Positions 45,473-54,823 of a stretch of DNA of 64,000 nucleotides are shown here, in pieces. Where the stretch lies: NCBI RefSeq assembly GCF_947497285.1, contig NZ_CANMFT010000001.1, positions 124,001 to 188,000 of the forward strand, in the 5' to 3' direction. The translations under genes were made by a program, and so were the position numbers. The notes under the pieces were generated by a model. It had not been told where the DNA came from, did no database searches, and saw only the letters and a list, made by a program, of their open reading frames with translations. This DNA is from an uncultured Aliiroseovarius sp. GTDB lineage: Bacteria > Pseudomonadota > Alphaproteobacteria > Rhodobacterales > Rhodobacteraceae. Each line of letters starts with the position of its first letter. Within the stretch, counting starts at the first letter, position 1.

Positions 45473-45955
45473 TTATTCGGCGCCAATGGTATCAAGGCCT
45501 GCGCGCGCGCAAGTCTCGTCAATCGCGCCTGATGGTGCGCCACCGACACCGATGCCACCCACCAAGGCACCACCGATCTTGATCGGCAAACCACCGGCTT
45601 GAATGACCAAACGGCTGTCCATATCGCGCAGGCCGTCGTTTTCAGGGTTCCCACCGATGAAACCGGCCAAGCCGGCAGTGTCGCGGCCCATGCTGGCGGA
45701 CGTAAATGCTTTGCCCGTGCTTGACCCGACGGAGTGGGGGCCTGCGTTGTCGGCACGCAGAATGACCTTGGTCACGCCGCTGCGGGCGACAATCGCAACG
45801 CTGACGTTGTGACCTTCGGCGGCACACGCATCGACAGCAGCCTGTGCCGCTTGGGTGGCCATGTTGAGCGGCAGGTAGGGTGCGGATGGCAAGTCCTGCG
45901 CAAACGCAGCAGCAGGTGTGAGAAGAGCGGCGGCAAGTGTAAGTGTACGGATCAT
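45473..45955 (-). CDS. Exported HbpS/GlcG-like protein
   Basis: A 160-residue protein with a Sec signal peptide (MIRTLTLAAALLTPAAAFA). The mature part is the HbpS/GlcG fold: QAAVDACAAEGHNVSVAIV, LRADNAGPHSVGSSTGKAFT and the glycine-rich IKIGGALVGGIGVGGAPSG. HbpS in Streptomyces binds haem and modulates the SenS/SenR two-component system. A kinase/regulator pair lies just upstream here too. ATG 45955 has GGGAGAT upstream. Confidence 0.82.
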   Translation of the reverse strand: MIRTLTLAAALLTPAAAFAQDLPSAPYLPLNMATQAAQAAVDACAAEGHNVSVAIVARSGVTKVILRADNAGPHSVGSSTGKAFTSASMGRDTAGLAGFIGGNPENDGLRDMDSRLVIQAGGLPIKIGGALVGGIGVGGAPSGAIDETCARAGLDTIGAE

Positions 45956-46013
45956 TGGATATCTCCCTTTGTGTGACTGATGCACCTTGTCTAGGGACAA
46001 CGGGTCGACCGCG

Positions 46014-46052
46014 ATATTCGTAGCCACCGCAAGGATATCCGTAGTTCTACGG
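46014..46052. promoter_or_regulatory. Candidate regulator site upstream of the HbpS-like gene
   Basis: ccgtagttctacgg at 46039-46052 has six-base inverted arms. A decamer of the form ATAT-Y-CGTAG occurs at 46014-46023 and 46035-46044, exactly 21 bp apart. The site spans the stop codon of the response-regulator gene, 60-97 bp upstream of the HbpS-like start. A matching palindrome precedes the kinase gene at 48202. Confidence 0.6.
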
Positions 46053-46655
46053 GTCTACCTGCGCATCCAGCCAGAATCGCGTGAGTTCCGCCGCAGAGGA
46101 CGTGCCTGCCTTGGCTGCAATCGCGGCACGATGGCTTTCGACCGTGCGCGGCGACAGGCCAAGCGCGTCTGCGATCTGCTTTGTCGTCAGCCCTTTGGCA
46201 ATCATGCCCAAGACTTCTTGCTCACGAACAGAAAGCTGGGTGATCAGCGCAATCGCTTCGGCATGTTCTTCCAAGGCTTGCTGCCGTGCTTCAAGTTCTG
46301 CATGGCCCTTTTGGATGGCGTCGATCAGGTCCTGCTCGTCAACCGGCTTGCTGAGGAAGTCTATCGCACCATTACGAAACGCTCGTCTGCACGCTTTGAT
46401 ATCACCGTGACCGCTGATCACGACAGTGGGCCATGTCATGCCTTGTTCGGTCAGTTTCTCTTGCAGCTTCAACCCCGAGATTGCGGGCATCCGGATGTCA
46501 AGGATCAAGCATCCCGGTGTCAGCCCGGGCGCTTGGTTCAAGAACGTTTCGGGCGACGCAAAGCTGCGCACGTCCAAGCCGACCGTTTCAAGCAGAAGGG
46601 TCAGCGCCTTGCGGATGGCCTCATCATCATCGACCAGATAGACGTGCTTTTTCAT
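46047..46655 (-). CDS. FixJ/LuxR-type response regulator
   Basis: A 202-residue regulator. The receiver has D9-D11 acidic residues, phospho-acceptor D53 (CLILDIRMPAISG) and K103 region (DFLSKPVDEQDL). The C-terminal LuxR-type helix-turn-helix reads LSVREQEVLGMIAKGLTTKQIA and LGLSPRTVESHRA. Its start overlaps the sensor kinase stop by 4 bases. Confidence 0.9.
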   Translation of the reverse strand: MKKHVYLVDDDEAIRKALTLLLETVGLDVRSFASPETFLNQAPGLTPGCLILDIRMPAISGLKLQEKLTEQGMTWPTVVISGHGDIKACRRAFRNGAIDFLSKPVDEQDLIDAIQKGHAELEARQQALEEHAEAIALITQLSVREQEVLGMIAKGLTTKQIADALGLSPRTVESHRAAIAAKAGTSSAAELTRFWLDAQVDP

Positions 46656-48166
46656 GACGAGGCTTTCTGTGGTGAAAGCGGCAGGGACAACCGAAACGTC
46701 GTCTCGACCGCTTCGGATACCAGTTCAATTTCGCCGCCCATTTCCTCGACCAAGCGTTGGCACAGCGCCAGCCCAAGGCCCGTTCCGTCTGATTTTCCGG
46801 TGACAAACGGTTCAAAGATGCGTGTTCTTATCGCTTCGGGCACGCCCGGCCCGTTGTCGATGACGTCCAATATCGCAGTGCTACCATCGATATCAGTTTT
46901 GATCGTGACGTGCGCCGCATCCGAGGCATCAAGTGCGTTGCGAACCAGATTGAAGACAACCTGTTCCAACTCGACCGGATCGGCATCAATCAGAAGCGGT
47001 GCGTCGGACAGAGACAGCGTAATTGTGGCCCCTTTGGCCGTGGCGTCCGATGCCAAAAGACGCTGCACACTATGAACGGCATCCTGAAGCGCGCAGGGTT
47101 CTGAAGCTGCACGGTTGGGTTTGCTCCAACGCCTTAGCCGGTCAAGAATGTCGGCGGCGCGCTGCGCCTGTGTCACTGTTTCGTCCAGTACCGAGCCCAG
47201 GCGTTCAGCGTCGCCCCGCCGGACCAAATGGCGACCGGCCTGGGCTTGGCTCAGAATGGCCGTTAACGGTTGTGCCAATTCATGCGCCATCCCGCTGGCC
47301 ATCTCTCCCATCGCATTCACCCGCGACGCGTGCGCCAGACGCGTCTCCTGTGCGCTGAGCTTTGCGCGACTTTCTGCATCCGTTCTGCGTGCCCGTTGCC
47401 TGACGCCAAATGCCGCAAGAACAAACAGAGCTGTCGCGAGCGAGATGGCAGCCAGCGCTTTGCCCAGCGGCAAGACGTCTGCCACACCGATTGTCAGGGC
47501 GGTTTCAAGGATCAAAGGTTGGGACGCACTTCCCAGTGGCTTTGTGAACCCCACCGAGTCGGGTGAAGCCTGACCAACAAGCGCCTTCTGCCCGTCCGGT
47601 GTCAAAAGGCGAAGCGATACGGACGGGCGTTGCCAAAAGGGGTCTTCAGTCTCGACCAGCGCGCGGGCATTGATGATCAGCGCCAATCCATAACGAGCCG
47701 CATCTGTGTTGGGCGTGCGCTTCACAACCATGTAGTTGCCGGGCATCGTCGGCACTTGCTCAATCCCCAACGCACCTGTCGAGTTGCGGGCCAGTTGAAC
47801 GACCTGCGCTGCATCCTCGGTCGTAAGTCCGGGCTGTGTTTGCATCGCGGGCTCGGATGGATCAAACGGGATCACATTCACCGATGTGATGCGGGAATAA
47901 AAGCGCATGATTGTTGCGGCCACATCCAGGAACAAGTCCTGACGCTCGACCCCGCCTGCCACAAAAATCGCTGACAGCGACGTCAGATGGGCATCATGCT
48001 GATCTGCGCGTTGTGAGGCCAAGCGGTGAAGCGTCGCGCTTTTGACAGTCAGTTCGCGAACCAGACTTTGCCGTTCAAGAAACGCCAACCCACCAAGCAC
48101 CACGGCAACGGCAAGTGCCCAGAGCCACAGGTAACGTGAGATGTTATGTGAATTTGAAGCGGTCAT
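46652..48166 (-). CDS. Sensor histidine kinase
   Basis: A 504-residue membrane kinase. Spans lie at about 11-30 and 234-254 and enclose a periplasmic sensor of about 200 residues. The H box holds H295 (GMAHELAQPLTAILSQAQAG), typical of FixL/DctB-like kinases. The ATP domain has NLVRNALDASD, DNGPGVPE and GTGLGLALCQ. ATG 48166 follows AAGTAGG; an upstream in-frame start at 48193 is less likely. Partner of the regulator that follows. Confidence 0.87.
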   Translation of the reverse strand: MTASNSHNISRYLWLWALAVAVVLGGLAFLERQSLVRELTVKSATLHRLASQRADQHDAHLTSLSAIFVAGGVERQDLFLDVAATIMRFYSRITSVNVIPFDPSEPAMQTQPGLTTEDAAQVVQLARNSTGALGIEQVPTMPGNYMVVKRTPNTDAARYGLALIINARALVETEDPFWQRPSVSLRLLTPDGQKALVGQASPDSVGFTKPLGSASQPLILETALTIGVADVLPLGKALAAISLATALFVLAAFGVRQRARRTDAESRAKLSAQETRLAHASRVNAMGEMASGMAHELAQPLTAILSQAQAGRHLVRRGDAERLGSVLDETVTQAQRAADILDRLRRWSKPNRAASEPCALQDAVHSVQRLLASDATAKGATITLSLSDAPLLIDADPVELEQVVFNLVRNALDASDAAHVTIKTDIDGSTAILDVIDNGPGVPEAIRTRIFEPFVTGKSDGTGLGLALCQRLVEEMGGEIELVSEAVETTFRLSLPLSPQKASS

Positions 48167-48201
48167 GCCTACTTCTCGCAGGTGAAGCCGCAATCACCAA
48201 T

Positions 48202-48215
48202 CCGTATTTCTACGG
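48202..48215. promoter_or_regulatory. Candidate regulator site upstream of the sensor kinase gene
   Basis: ccgtatttctacgg differs by one base from the motif at 46039. It lies 36 bp upstream of the kinase start, which suggests autoregulation by the adjacent LuxR-type regulator. Confidence 0.55.
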
Positions 48216-48965
48216 TCTGCTCAACGCCAACCCGATTCGCCAAGCAAGGATCGTGTGCCGCAAGCCACTCTGGCCGACGCGAGGTATGCGCGAGCAAACA
48301 CCCCGATCAACATTTCTGAATTGCCGTTGGTTCACGAAACGCAACTTCAGAAATTAATCTGCAATGGTCCGTCCAATGCAGAGACGGTGTTGATGAAGCG
48401 GACAGCCTCGTCTGTGCGAACGGACAAATCCTGCGCCGCTTTTTGGGTAGGTGGAAGATTGCCTTTTAAGAACCAGCATCAATGTTCCGCGCGCCGGAAT
48501 GGATGAGAGAGCTTGCTGCTGTTGATGTCTCGCCCGGTATGAAATTCATGCCCGTCGTCACCCAGTTCCAACTTGCCGTTGAAATGGCGCTGCAAACTCT
48601 GCACCCGATGGACATGGTCACGCCTATTTTGGCCCTGACCATGTCCGACCGCGGGTCGCGGTCACAGACCCGGACAATTGGAGCGAAGCGGACAGTGCAA
48701 GATTAGCGGCTCATGGTGACGGCGGTTTGCGTCAAGGATGTGGGGACTAATTTCCGATCACTGTCGGGTTTGGCGCTGCTGGTTCGACGTGTATGTCGCG
48801 CTTAGGAATGCGGCCCATTGCTTTGAAAACCTTGAACCCTCCCTTTCGCAATCTGCCTTGTCCAATTTCTGCTGCCTGGTCTCAATATTCGCTGTCGACG
48901 GCATGCCGTTGCCCGTGCGCGTTCGGCGCCAGAGGCGTTGCGCACCCTGCCACCGATTGAGAAGC
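48216..48965. other. Intergenic region with no recognised gene
   Basis: Short overlapping frames exist on both strands. The plus-strand frame 48482-48706 reads like a protein for about 55 residues (APEWMRELAAVDVSPGMKF) but lacks a ribosome site and a recognisable family. It may be a gene fragment. Confidence 0.4.
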
Positions 48966-50963
48966 TCAGATCAGATCGCGGGGGATGACCTTGTGCCAAG
49001 TGCGATTGCGCAGTTCGTCGCCGTTTTCCAGCACGCGCAATGTGCCGTCGAGGTGGAATTCAGTCTTGGTCGAGGTCAGTTCAAGCCGGGTTTCGGTGCG
49101 GATGTTCCAGCCGTCGCGGACGGTGTCATAACTATGCTCGATGACCGAGCGGGCTGACAGCGGGTCGTCGTCCCGGATGCGCAGCTCGCGCCGAAGGGAG
49201 TGGGCGGTATGGGTGCCGATATCGTCAAAGCGCAGGACGCCTTCGCCGAACACGCCGCCGACGCCATCGGTGACATAGACCGTTTCGCCCGTCAGGTGGT
49301 CTTGCAGACTGGTGCGGGCGATGGAGCCGGGATCAAGCTGGGTGACAGGTGTAAGCGGCCCGTGCGCGGGGTCAGGGAAGGTCATCTGGTGCACGTCGCC
49401 ACCTGCGCGGCAGGGCAGGGACAGGCAGGCATCTTCCAGCGCGACGGTCAGGGTCGCGGCATAGGGCGCGGGCCAGACGATGGGCCAATAGGCGGTGCCG
49501 ACCGAGACGCGGATTTTGTGCCCCTTGGCGAACCGATGGCCGCACATATTCAGCGCGACACGGACTTTGGTGGGCTTGCCGGGCTCCAGCGGTTGCGGGT
49601 GGTCGTGCCCGTCGCGATGGGTCAGGTTCAGGACCTGATAGCTGACGCGCAAGACCTCGCCCGTTGGCAGAATGTCGCACAGGCGCACCGCGATTTGCGC
49701 CACTGGGCTGTCTGATGTCAGCGTCAGGTCAAGATGGGGGCGGCCCAGAACCTCGACCTCGTCTGTCAGGATCTCGGTGTCGAAATTCAGCGACCCGCCA
49801 TCGTCAAGCCGTTGGTCGGTGGGCATTTCACCGGGCACACCGGCGGCCATCCATTCGCCCGCTGCCTTGCCGTGGCTTTGCGGCGAGCGGATCGAGAGCT
49901 CGCCCGCGCCGGGTTTCCCCGCAAGCCCCGATTTGGTCAGCCACAGGGGCATTGGCGTGACCTCGTTTGAGGGCCATTCCACCTCACCGACCCAACGGCC
50001 GGGTTGCATGGGGCGGCTGCCATCGGGCAGGGTGGCATCGTTCACATAGGCGCGCAGCTTGGGCTCATCCATCACGCCGGTGTCGATGCCCTTGAGCCAG
50101 TGATCCCACCAGCGCACGGCCTCTTGCAGCCAGCCCATCGCGGGGCCGGGGATGCCGTCATGGGGATAGACATGGCCCCATGGGCCGATGATGCCACGAC
50201 AGGGGACCGAGAGGTGCTCCAACATCCGCGGGACCGAGTTGGTATAGCTGTCAGCCCAGCCCCCGAAGGCCAGAACGGGGCAGGTGATGGCAGCGTAATC
50301 TTCCTGCACCGAGCCGTGCTTCCAATAGGCGTCATAGCGTTGATGTTCGGCCCAAAGGGCGGGGAAGAAGGGCAGGTCGTCGATGCGTTTCAGCCAATCT
50401 TCGCGCCAGCGATCGCCGACAATCTCGGGGTCCAGCGGGCGGGCCTGATAAGCCAGCATGATCGACCCCCACCACTGGTTGTCGTTCAAAAGGCAGCCGC
50501 CCATGAAGTGAATGTCGTCGCGGAACCGGTCGTCGGTGAAATAGACCGGGATCACGGCCTTCAGTTCCGGCGGGCGGCGGGCGGCGACTTGCAGGCAGTT
50601 GAAGCCGCCCCAGCTTTTGCCCATCATGCCGATATTGCCGCTGCACCAGTCCTGCGCGGCGATCCAGGACAGAACCTCCAGCGCGTCGTCCTGTTCTTGC
50701 GGCAGATATTCGTCTGCCATGTGACCATCGGAGTCGCCCGACCCGCGCATATCGACCCGCACCGAGGCATAACCATGTTCTGCAAAATAGCCGTGCATCG
50801 GCTCGTCCCGCACGCGGGTTCCGTCGCGTTTGCGATAGGGGATGTATTCCAGCACCGCTGGAACGGGTGTGTCGCGCGCGCCTTCGGGCAGCCAGATGCG
50901 TGCGCCCAAGCGGCAGCCGTCTGACAGGGTGATCCAAATATGTTCAAGTATTTCGGTGGCCAT
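48966..50963 (-). CDS. CocE/NonD-family hydrolase
   Basis: A 665-residue serine hydrolase. An alpha/beta-hydrolase core with nucleophile S117 in GKSWGG is followed by a helical lid and a C-terminal jelly-roll domain (LRVSYQVLNLTHRDGHDHPQ). The family includes cocaine esterase and X-Pro dipeptidyl peptidase. It has no signal peptide. It is the last leftward gene of the inositol-type region, 211 bases from the dehydrogenase before it, so co-regulation is possible but not certain. Confidence 0.82.
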   Translation of the reverse strand: MATEILEHIWITLSDGCRLGARIWLPEGARDTPVPAVLEYIPYRKRDGTRVRDEPMHGYFAEHGYASVRVDMRGSGDSDGHMADEYLPQEQDDALEVLSWIAAQDWCSGNIGMMGKSWGGFNCLQVAARRPPELKAVIPVYFTDDRFRDDIHFMGGCLLNDNQWWGSIMLAYQARPLDPEIVGDRWREDWLKRIDDLPFFPALWAEHQRYDAYWKHGSVQEDYAAITCPVLAFGGWADSYTNSVPRMLEHLSVPCRGIIGPWGHVYPHDGIPGPAMGWLQEAVRWWDHWLKGIDTGVMDEPKLRAYVNDATLPDGSRPMQPGRWVGEVEWPSNEVTPMPLWLTKSGLAGKPGAGELSIRSPQSHGKAAGEWMAAGVPGEMPTDQRLDDGGSLNFDTEILTDEVEVLGRPHLDLTLTSDSPVAQIAVRLCDILPTGEVLRVSYQVLNLTHRDGHDHPQPLEPGKPTKVRVALNMCGHRFAKGHKIRVSVGTAYWPIVWPAPYAATLTVALEDACLSLPCRAGGDVHQMTFPDPAHGPLTPVTQLDPGSIARTSLQDHLTGETVYVTDGVGGVFGEGVLRFDDIGTHTAHSLRRELRIRDDDPLSARSVIEHSYDTVRDGWNIRTETRLELTSTKTEFHLDGTLRVLENGDELRNRTWHKVIPRDLI

Positions 50964-51173
50964 TGCGAATACCTTTCACTTTCCCTGCTTCATCAAAGGC
51001 TATCCTGTGCCGCGTGGCGCAGGTTGTCGACCGATGAATTGTTGGCGCGGCTCCACTCACAGGGAAGTTTGCGCCGTGCCCACAGAGCTAGAGACTGAAA
51101 AGACAGCCAAGTCCGAGTTGCCCGAGGTGTCCGCCTCTGGGATAGAAGCTGATATTTGCCGCAAACGCGCGGA

Positions 51174-52163
51174 TTACGCCACGGACAGAGGCGTTCCCTG
51201 CGCCAGCGAACTTGTCGCAGCGTCCGCCAGCAATTGAGCCCGCAGGCCGTCGATGATCCCTGGAAAAAGCGGTTTGCTATCCAAAACGCCGCGCACGAAG
51301 TGCTGCATCTCGGCGCGGTAGGCCGCCTCGTAGCGTTCCAAGAAGAAATGTTGCGCGGGCGCTTTGCGAAAGCCCGCCTCCGACGCGATCTCGACCGTGT
51401 TTTCCAATATGTTTTCGGCGCGGATCATGCCCTTCGACCCATGCACCTCGATCCGTTGGTCATAGCCATAGGTCGCGCGACGCGAATTTGTAATCTGGCA
51501 GATCTTGCCACTGGCAGTGGTCAGCGTCACGGCGGCTGTATCGACATCCCCGGCCCGCCCGATTTCTGAATCAACCAAGGCCGACCCAACCGCGTAAACG
51601 CTGACGGGTTCCTCGCCCAACAAAAATCGCGCCATGTCCAAGTCGTGGATCATCATGTCACGAAACAGCCCGCCCGAGCTTTTGATATAGCTGATCGGGG
51701 GCGGCGACGGGTCGCGCGACTGAATGGTCACGATCTCGACTGCGCCGATTTCGCCTCCGGCAATGCGCGTCTGAACATTTGCGAAGTTCGGGTCAAAACG
51801 ACGGTTGAACGCGGTCATGAAGGGGACGCCGGATGTCTCGACCACCTTGATGCAATCACGGATGCGGTCGGCGGACATATCGACGGGCTTTTCGCAGAAA
51901 ATGGCCTTGCCGGCCCGAGCGGCGGCGTGGATCAGGTCGTAATGGGTGTCCGTCGGGGTGCCGATGACGACCGCGTCAACCTCGGCACTGTCGATCAGGG
52001 TTTGGCTGTCCAACACCTGCGCGCCAGTTTGTGCGGCCAGCGATTGAGCAGGCTCGGCGAAAGCATCGGCCACCGCCGAGACGCGCACGCCGTCGATTTG
52101 GCCGATGGATCGCGCATGCACTTGTCCGATGCGGCCGCAGCCCAAAAGTCCAACTTTCAGCAT
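51174..52163 (-). CDS. iolG: Inositol 2-dehydrogenase (Gfo/Idh/MocA family)
   Basis: A 329-residue NAD-dependent dehydrogenase. The GxGxxG motif is at 8-13, E91-K92-P93 carries the catalytic lysine, and D169-x3-H173 completes the site, matching IolG of Bacillus. It should oxidise myo-inositol to scyllo-inosose. ATG 52163 has AAAGGAG upstream; the open frame before it belongs to the aldolase gene. It is part of a tight leftward operon. Confidence 0.83.
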   Translation of the reverse strand: MLKVGLLGCGRIGQVHARSIGQIDGVRVSAVADAFAEPAQSLAAQTGAQVLDSQTLIDSAEVDAVVIGTPTDTHYDLIHAAARAGKAIFCEKPVDMSADRIRDCIKVVETSGVPFMTAFNRRFDPNFANVQTRIAGGEIGAVEIVTIQSRDPSPPPISYIKSSGGLFRDMMIHDLDMARFLLGEEPVSVYAVGSALVDSEIGRAGDVDTAAVTLTTASGKICQITNSRRATYGYDQRIEVHGSKGMIRAENILENTVEIASEAGFRKAPAQHFFLERYEAAYRAEMQHFVRGVLDSKPLFPGIIDGLRAQLLADAATSSLAQGTPLSVA

Positions 52164-52164
52164 C

Positions 52165-52995
52165 TCAAGCTCCTTTGAAGGCTTGTAGCACCAGGCGCGT
52201 GGCAGCCACCACCGGGTCATGCGTTTCTTTCAGGATCTGCACCCGGTCGAAACGAGTGGGATCGGCGTTCACAGCATGACGAAGGGCTTGCCCAAAGACC
52301 ATGCGCAGTTCTGTGCCGATGTTGAATTTACAGATGCTGGAAGTTCGGGCAAGCGCCGTGCGTTGCGCCACCGGCACGCCAGACCCACCATGGATCACCA
52401 ATGGGACGCTGGTGACGGCCTCGATGGCGCGAATGCGATCCATGTCCAGACCGCCTTCTTTGTCCTGCTGCAAATGCACGTTGCCGACCGAAATCGCCAT
52501 GGCATCCACGCCGGTGTCACGGGCGAACTGCGCCGCCTCTTCCGGGTCTGTCCCGGCCGAGGTTTCGCCGCCCGAGTAGCCGACAAAACCGATCTCACCC
52601 TCGCAGGATACGCCAGCCTGATGGGCCATCTGGACGATGGCAGCGGTCTGGTCAATGTTATCGGCCAACTGTTTGCGAGAGCCGTCGAACATCACCGAGG
52701 TGAAGCCGCTGTCGATCGCAATCCGGCAATCCTCAGCCGTGTAGCCATGGTCCAGATGGGCCACGACTGGCACGGTCGCGTTTTCTGCCAAGTGGCGAAA
52801 CATACGGCCGAGTATGGGAAGCGGTGTGTGTTCGCGGCACGATGGTCCAGCTTGCAAGATCACGGGCACTTCCTCTGCCTCGGCGGCTGCAACGAAGGCG
52901 CGCATATCTTCCCAGCCCAGCGTGACCAGCCCGGCCACGGCATATCCGTGCTTCAACGCGGGCTGAAGCACGTCTGACAAGGTCGCAAGGGTCAT
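52165..52995 (-). CDS. Class II aldolase, IolJ-like
   Basis: A 276-residue zinc aldolase of the fructose-bisphosphate class II family. Zinc-ligand motifs are AHLDHG, GEIGFVGYSGG, SVGNVHLQ and IHGGSGVP. In the inositol pathway IolJ cleaves 6-phospho-5-dehydro-2-deoxygluconate to DHAP and malonate semialdehyde. Many alphaproteobacteria use a domain fused to IolC instead; here IolC is short and this separate aldolase fills the step. Tagatose-type substrates remain possible. Confidence 0.78.
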   Translation of the reverse strand: MTLATLSDVLQPALKHGYAVAGLVTLGWEDMRAFVAAAEAEEVPVILQAGPSCREHTPLPILGRMFRHLAENATVPVVAHLDHGYTAEDCRIAIDSGFTSVMFDGSRKQLADNIDQTAAIVQMAHQAGVSCEGEIGFVGYSGGETSAGTDPEEAAQFARDTGVDAMAISVGNVHLQQDKEGGLDMDRIRAIEAVTSVPLVIHGGSGVPVAQRTALARTSSICKFNIGTELRMVFGQALRHAVNADPTRFDRVQILKETHDPVVAATRLVLQAFKGA

Positions 52996-53834
52996 TTGAA
53001 CTTTGCCACCATGTCCATGATGCCAGGGATCGTGTGCAATTGGGCGGCGTGGGTCGGTTGGAAATACTGTTTCAACGACCGCTGCGAAAGCCCCCCAAGG
53101 ATGGTGAAATAATACATCTCATAACCCGGCAGAACGGCGCAGGGGTGGTATCCCTTGTCGATCAGAACGGTTGAGCGGTTCATGATGTGATAGGCATCGC
53201 CCGGTTCGTTATCTTCGCGCTGCAACATCTGAACGCCGGAGCCATAGTCAGGGCGGAACCGGAAGTTATAGGTTTCGTCATGACGGGTTTCGTCGGGCAG
53301 GCGATCGGTGTCATGCTTGTGTGACGGAAAGCCAGACCAGCCGCCTTGGCCGACTGTGTACAGCTCGCTAACCAGCAGTCGACCGACTTGATCGTGGTGG
53401 TTTGCACCCAGTATGTGTTTGATTTTACGATGCGTTTTGGTGTCGTCAGACCCGTATTGCACCAAATCAATCGCGTCACCCCGCACGTCGAACGGCTCCA
53501 ACACCTTGTCGAATTTCGCCCCGGCGATGAAGACCTCGGTGGCGTCGGTGACACAGGTGATGCGCGCATGTGCCCCGGTGGGAACATAGACGCCTTCAGG
53601 CTCGCCGTCCCAAACGTCGACCGTCCGGTTGCCCAGTGCCGGATAGGCCGCGCCGTCGACATCTACGTCAACGGTGCCCGTCGCAGGCACGATGCAGGTC
53701 TCATATCCCGGCACGGCGTAGTCGAAGACCTCGCCCTTCTTCAGCTTGACGATGTTGAAGTAGTTCAACGGCACAAGGTCATGATCGACATCGACGATGG
53801 GCTTGTTTTGATTGTCATGGGGCGCGATATGCAT
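52992..53834 (-). CDS. iolB: 5-deoxy-glucuronate isomerase
   Basis: A 280-residue IolB-type bicupin. Metal-binding segments are SGFPSHKHDTD and the following ETYNFRFRPDYG; a later DGK-like segment reads IDKGYHPCAVLPGYEMYY. It converts 5-deoxy-glucuronate to 5-dehydro-2-deoxygluconate. The stop overlaps the aldolase start (ATGA). One of the most specific markers that this is an inositol pathway. Confidence 0.88.
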   Translation of the reverse strand: MHIAPHDNQNKPIVDVDHDLVPLNYFNIVKLKKGEVFDYAVPGYETCIVPATGTVDVDVDGAAYPALGNRTVDVWDGEPEGVYVPTGAHARITCVTDATEVFIAGAKFDKVLEPFDVRGDAIDLVQYGSDDTKTHRKIKHILGANHHDQVGRLLVSELYTVGQGGWSGFPSHKHDTDRLPDETRHDETYNFRFRPDYGSGVQMLQREDNEPGDAYHIMNRSTVLIDKGYHPCAVLPGYEMYYFTILGGLSQRSLKQYFQPTHAAQLHTIPGIMDMVAKFK

Positions 53835-53845
53835 TGGATATCCTT

Positions 53846-54823
53846 TCAGCAGTCGGTGGGGCCGGGATGCGAGGCGAGATACGCCTCAAGCTCGGCTGTA
53901 TTGGGCATTGCGGGGGCGCAGCCGGGCTTGGCCACGACGATGGAGGCGCAGGCGGACCCGCGCAGAATGGCGTCGCGCAGTGCTTGCCCGTCCGCCAGAG
54001 CGGCCAGAAAGCCCGCCATGAAACTGTCGCCAGCACCGGTGGGTTTCACGGCCTTGGTGGGAAAGATGCCGGTGCGAATTTCTGCTCCATCAGCCAGTGT
54101 GATCGCACCTTCAGCGCCCATTTTATACACGACAATCGTGGCAGACGACCCGGCCAGGTCACGCGCCTTGTCTAACCCGTGCGCGATGTCTCCGGCCATG
54201 AAGCCGAATTCTTCGTCATTGCCAACGATCACGTCTGATAGGGCGCCAGCGCGTGACAGAACCTCTTCGGCAACCCTCGGTGAGGACCAGCTATAGGGGC
54301 GGTAATCCACATCAAAGATGATAGGCAAACCGGCGGCCTTGGCCAGTTCGAACGCCCGGAATGTGGCCGTGCGGGACGGCTCTGCCGCAAACACGGTGCC
54401 TGCGGTAATCAACGCGCCGAAGCTTGCATAATCGACCGCCTCGACATCCTCGATGGACATTTGAAAATCGGCAGCATTGTTGCGGTAGATAACGCTTTGA
54501 TGCTCTTCGACGCGGGTTTCATAGACGGCAAGCGAGGTGCGCTCTTCGCCTTGGATGCGGCTGACATGGGTGCGGTCGACGCCGTATGCGTCCAACTGCC
54601 CTTCGCAATACCAACCCACAGCGTCGTCCGACACGCGGGTGACCAAAGCAGCCTGACAGCCGAGTTTAACCAGCCCTGCCGCGATATTGGCGCTGCTGCC
54701 GCCCATCGCGACCATCATGTTTTGAGCATCCCGCGTGCGCGTGCCGGGCGGGTCGGGGGAAAGGTCCATGCCGACCCGCCCGATCACCAGAAAATTGCGT
54801 TTCGAGATGCCATTCAGGATCAC
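53846..54823 (-). CDS. iolC: 5-dehydro-2-deoxygluconokinase
   Basis: A PfkB-family kinase of 325 residues. N-terminal FLVIGRVGMDLSPDPPGT and GGSSANIA are IolC-typical; the C-terminal signature is KPTGAGDSFMAGFLAAL. The start is GTG 54823, overlapping the preceding stop. No fused DUF2090 aldolase domain is present. It phosphorylates the product of IolB. Confidence 0.88.
   Translation of the reverse strand: MILNGISKRNFLVIGRVGMDLSPDPPGTRTRDAQNMMVAMGGSSANIAAGLVKLGCQAALVTRVSDDAVGWYCEGQLDAYGVDRTHVSRIQGEERTSLAVYETRVEEHQSVIYRNNAADFQMSIEDVEAVDYASFGALITAGTVFAAEPSRTATFRAFELAKAAGLPIIFDVDYRPYSWSSPRVAEEVLSRAGALSDVIVGNDEEFGFMAGDIAHGLDKARDLAGSSATIVVYKMGAEGAITLADGAEIRTGIFPTKAVKPTGAGDSFMAGFLAALADGQALRDAILRGSACASIVVAKPGCAPAMPNTAELEAYLASHPGPTDC

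Noticed and set aside
48482-48706. A 74-codon ORF that reads somewhat like a protein
   Set aside because: There is no ribosome site, it starts inside unremarkable sequence and no family was recognised. It is mentioned only as a possible fragment.
50004-50924. A 306-codon plus-strand frame inside the CocE region
   Set aside because: It mirrors the CocE/NonD gene, which has clear catalytic motifs on the opposite strand.
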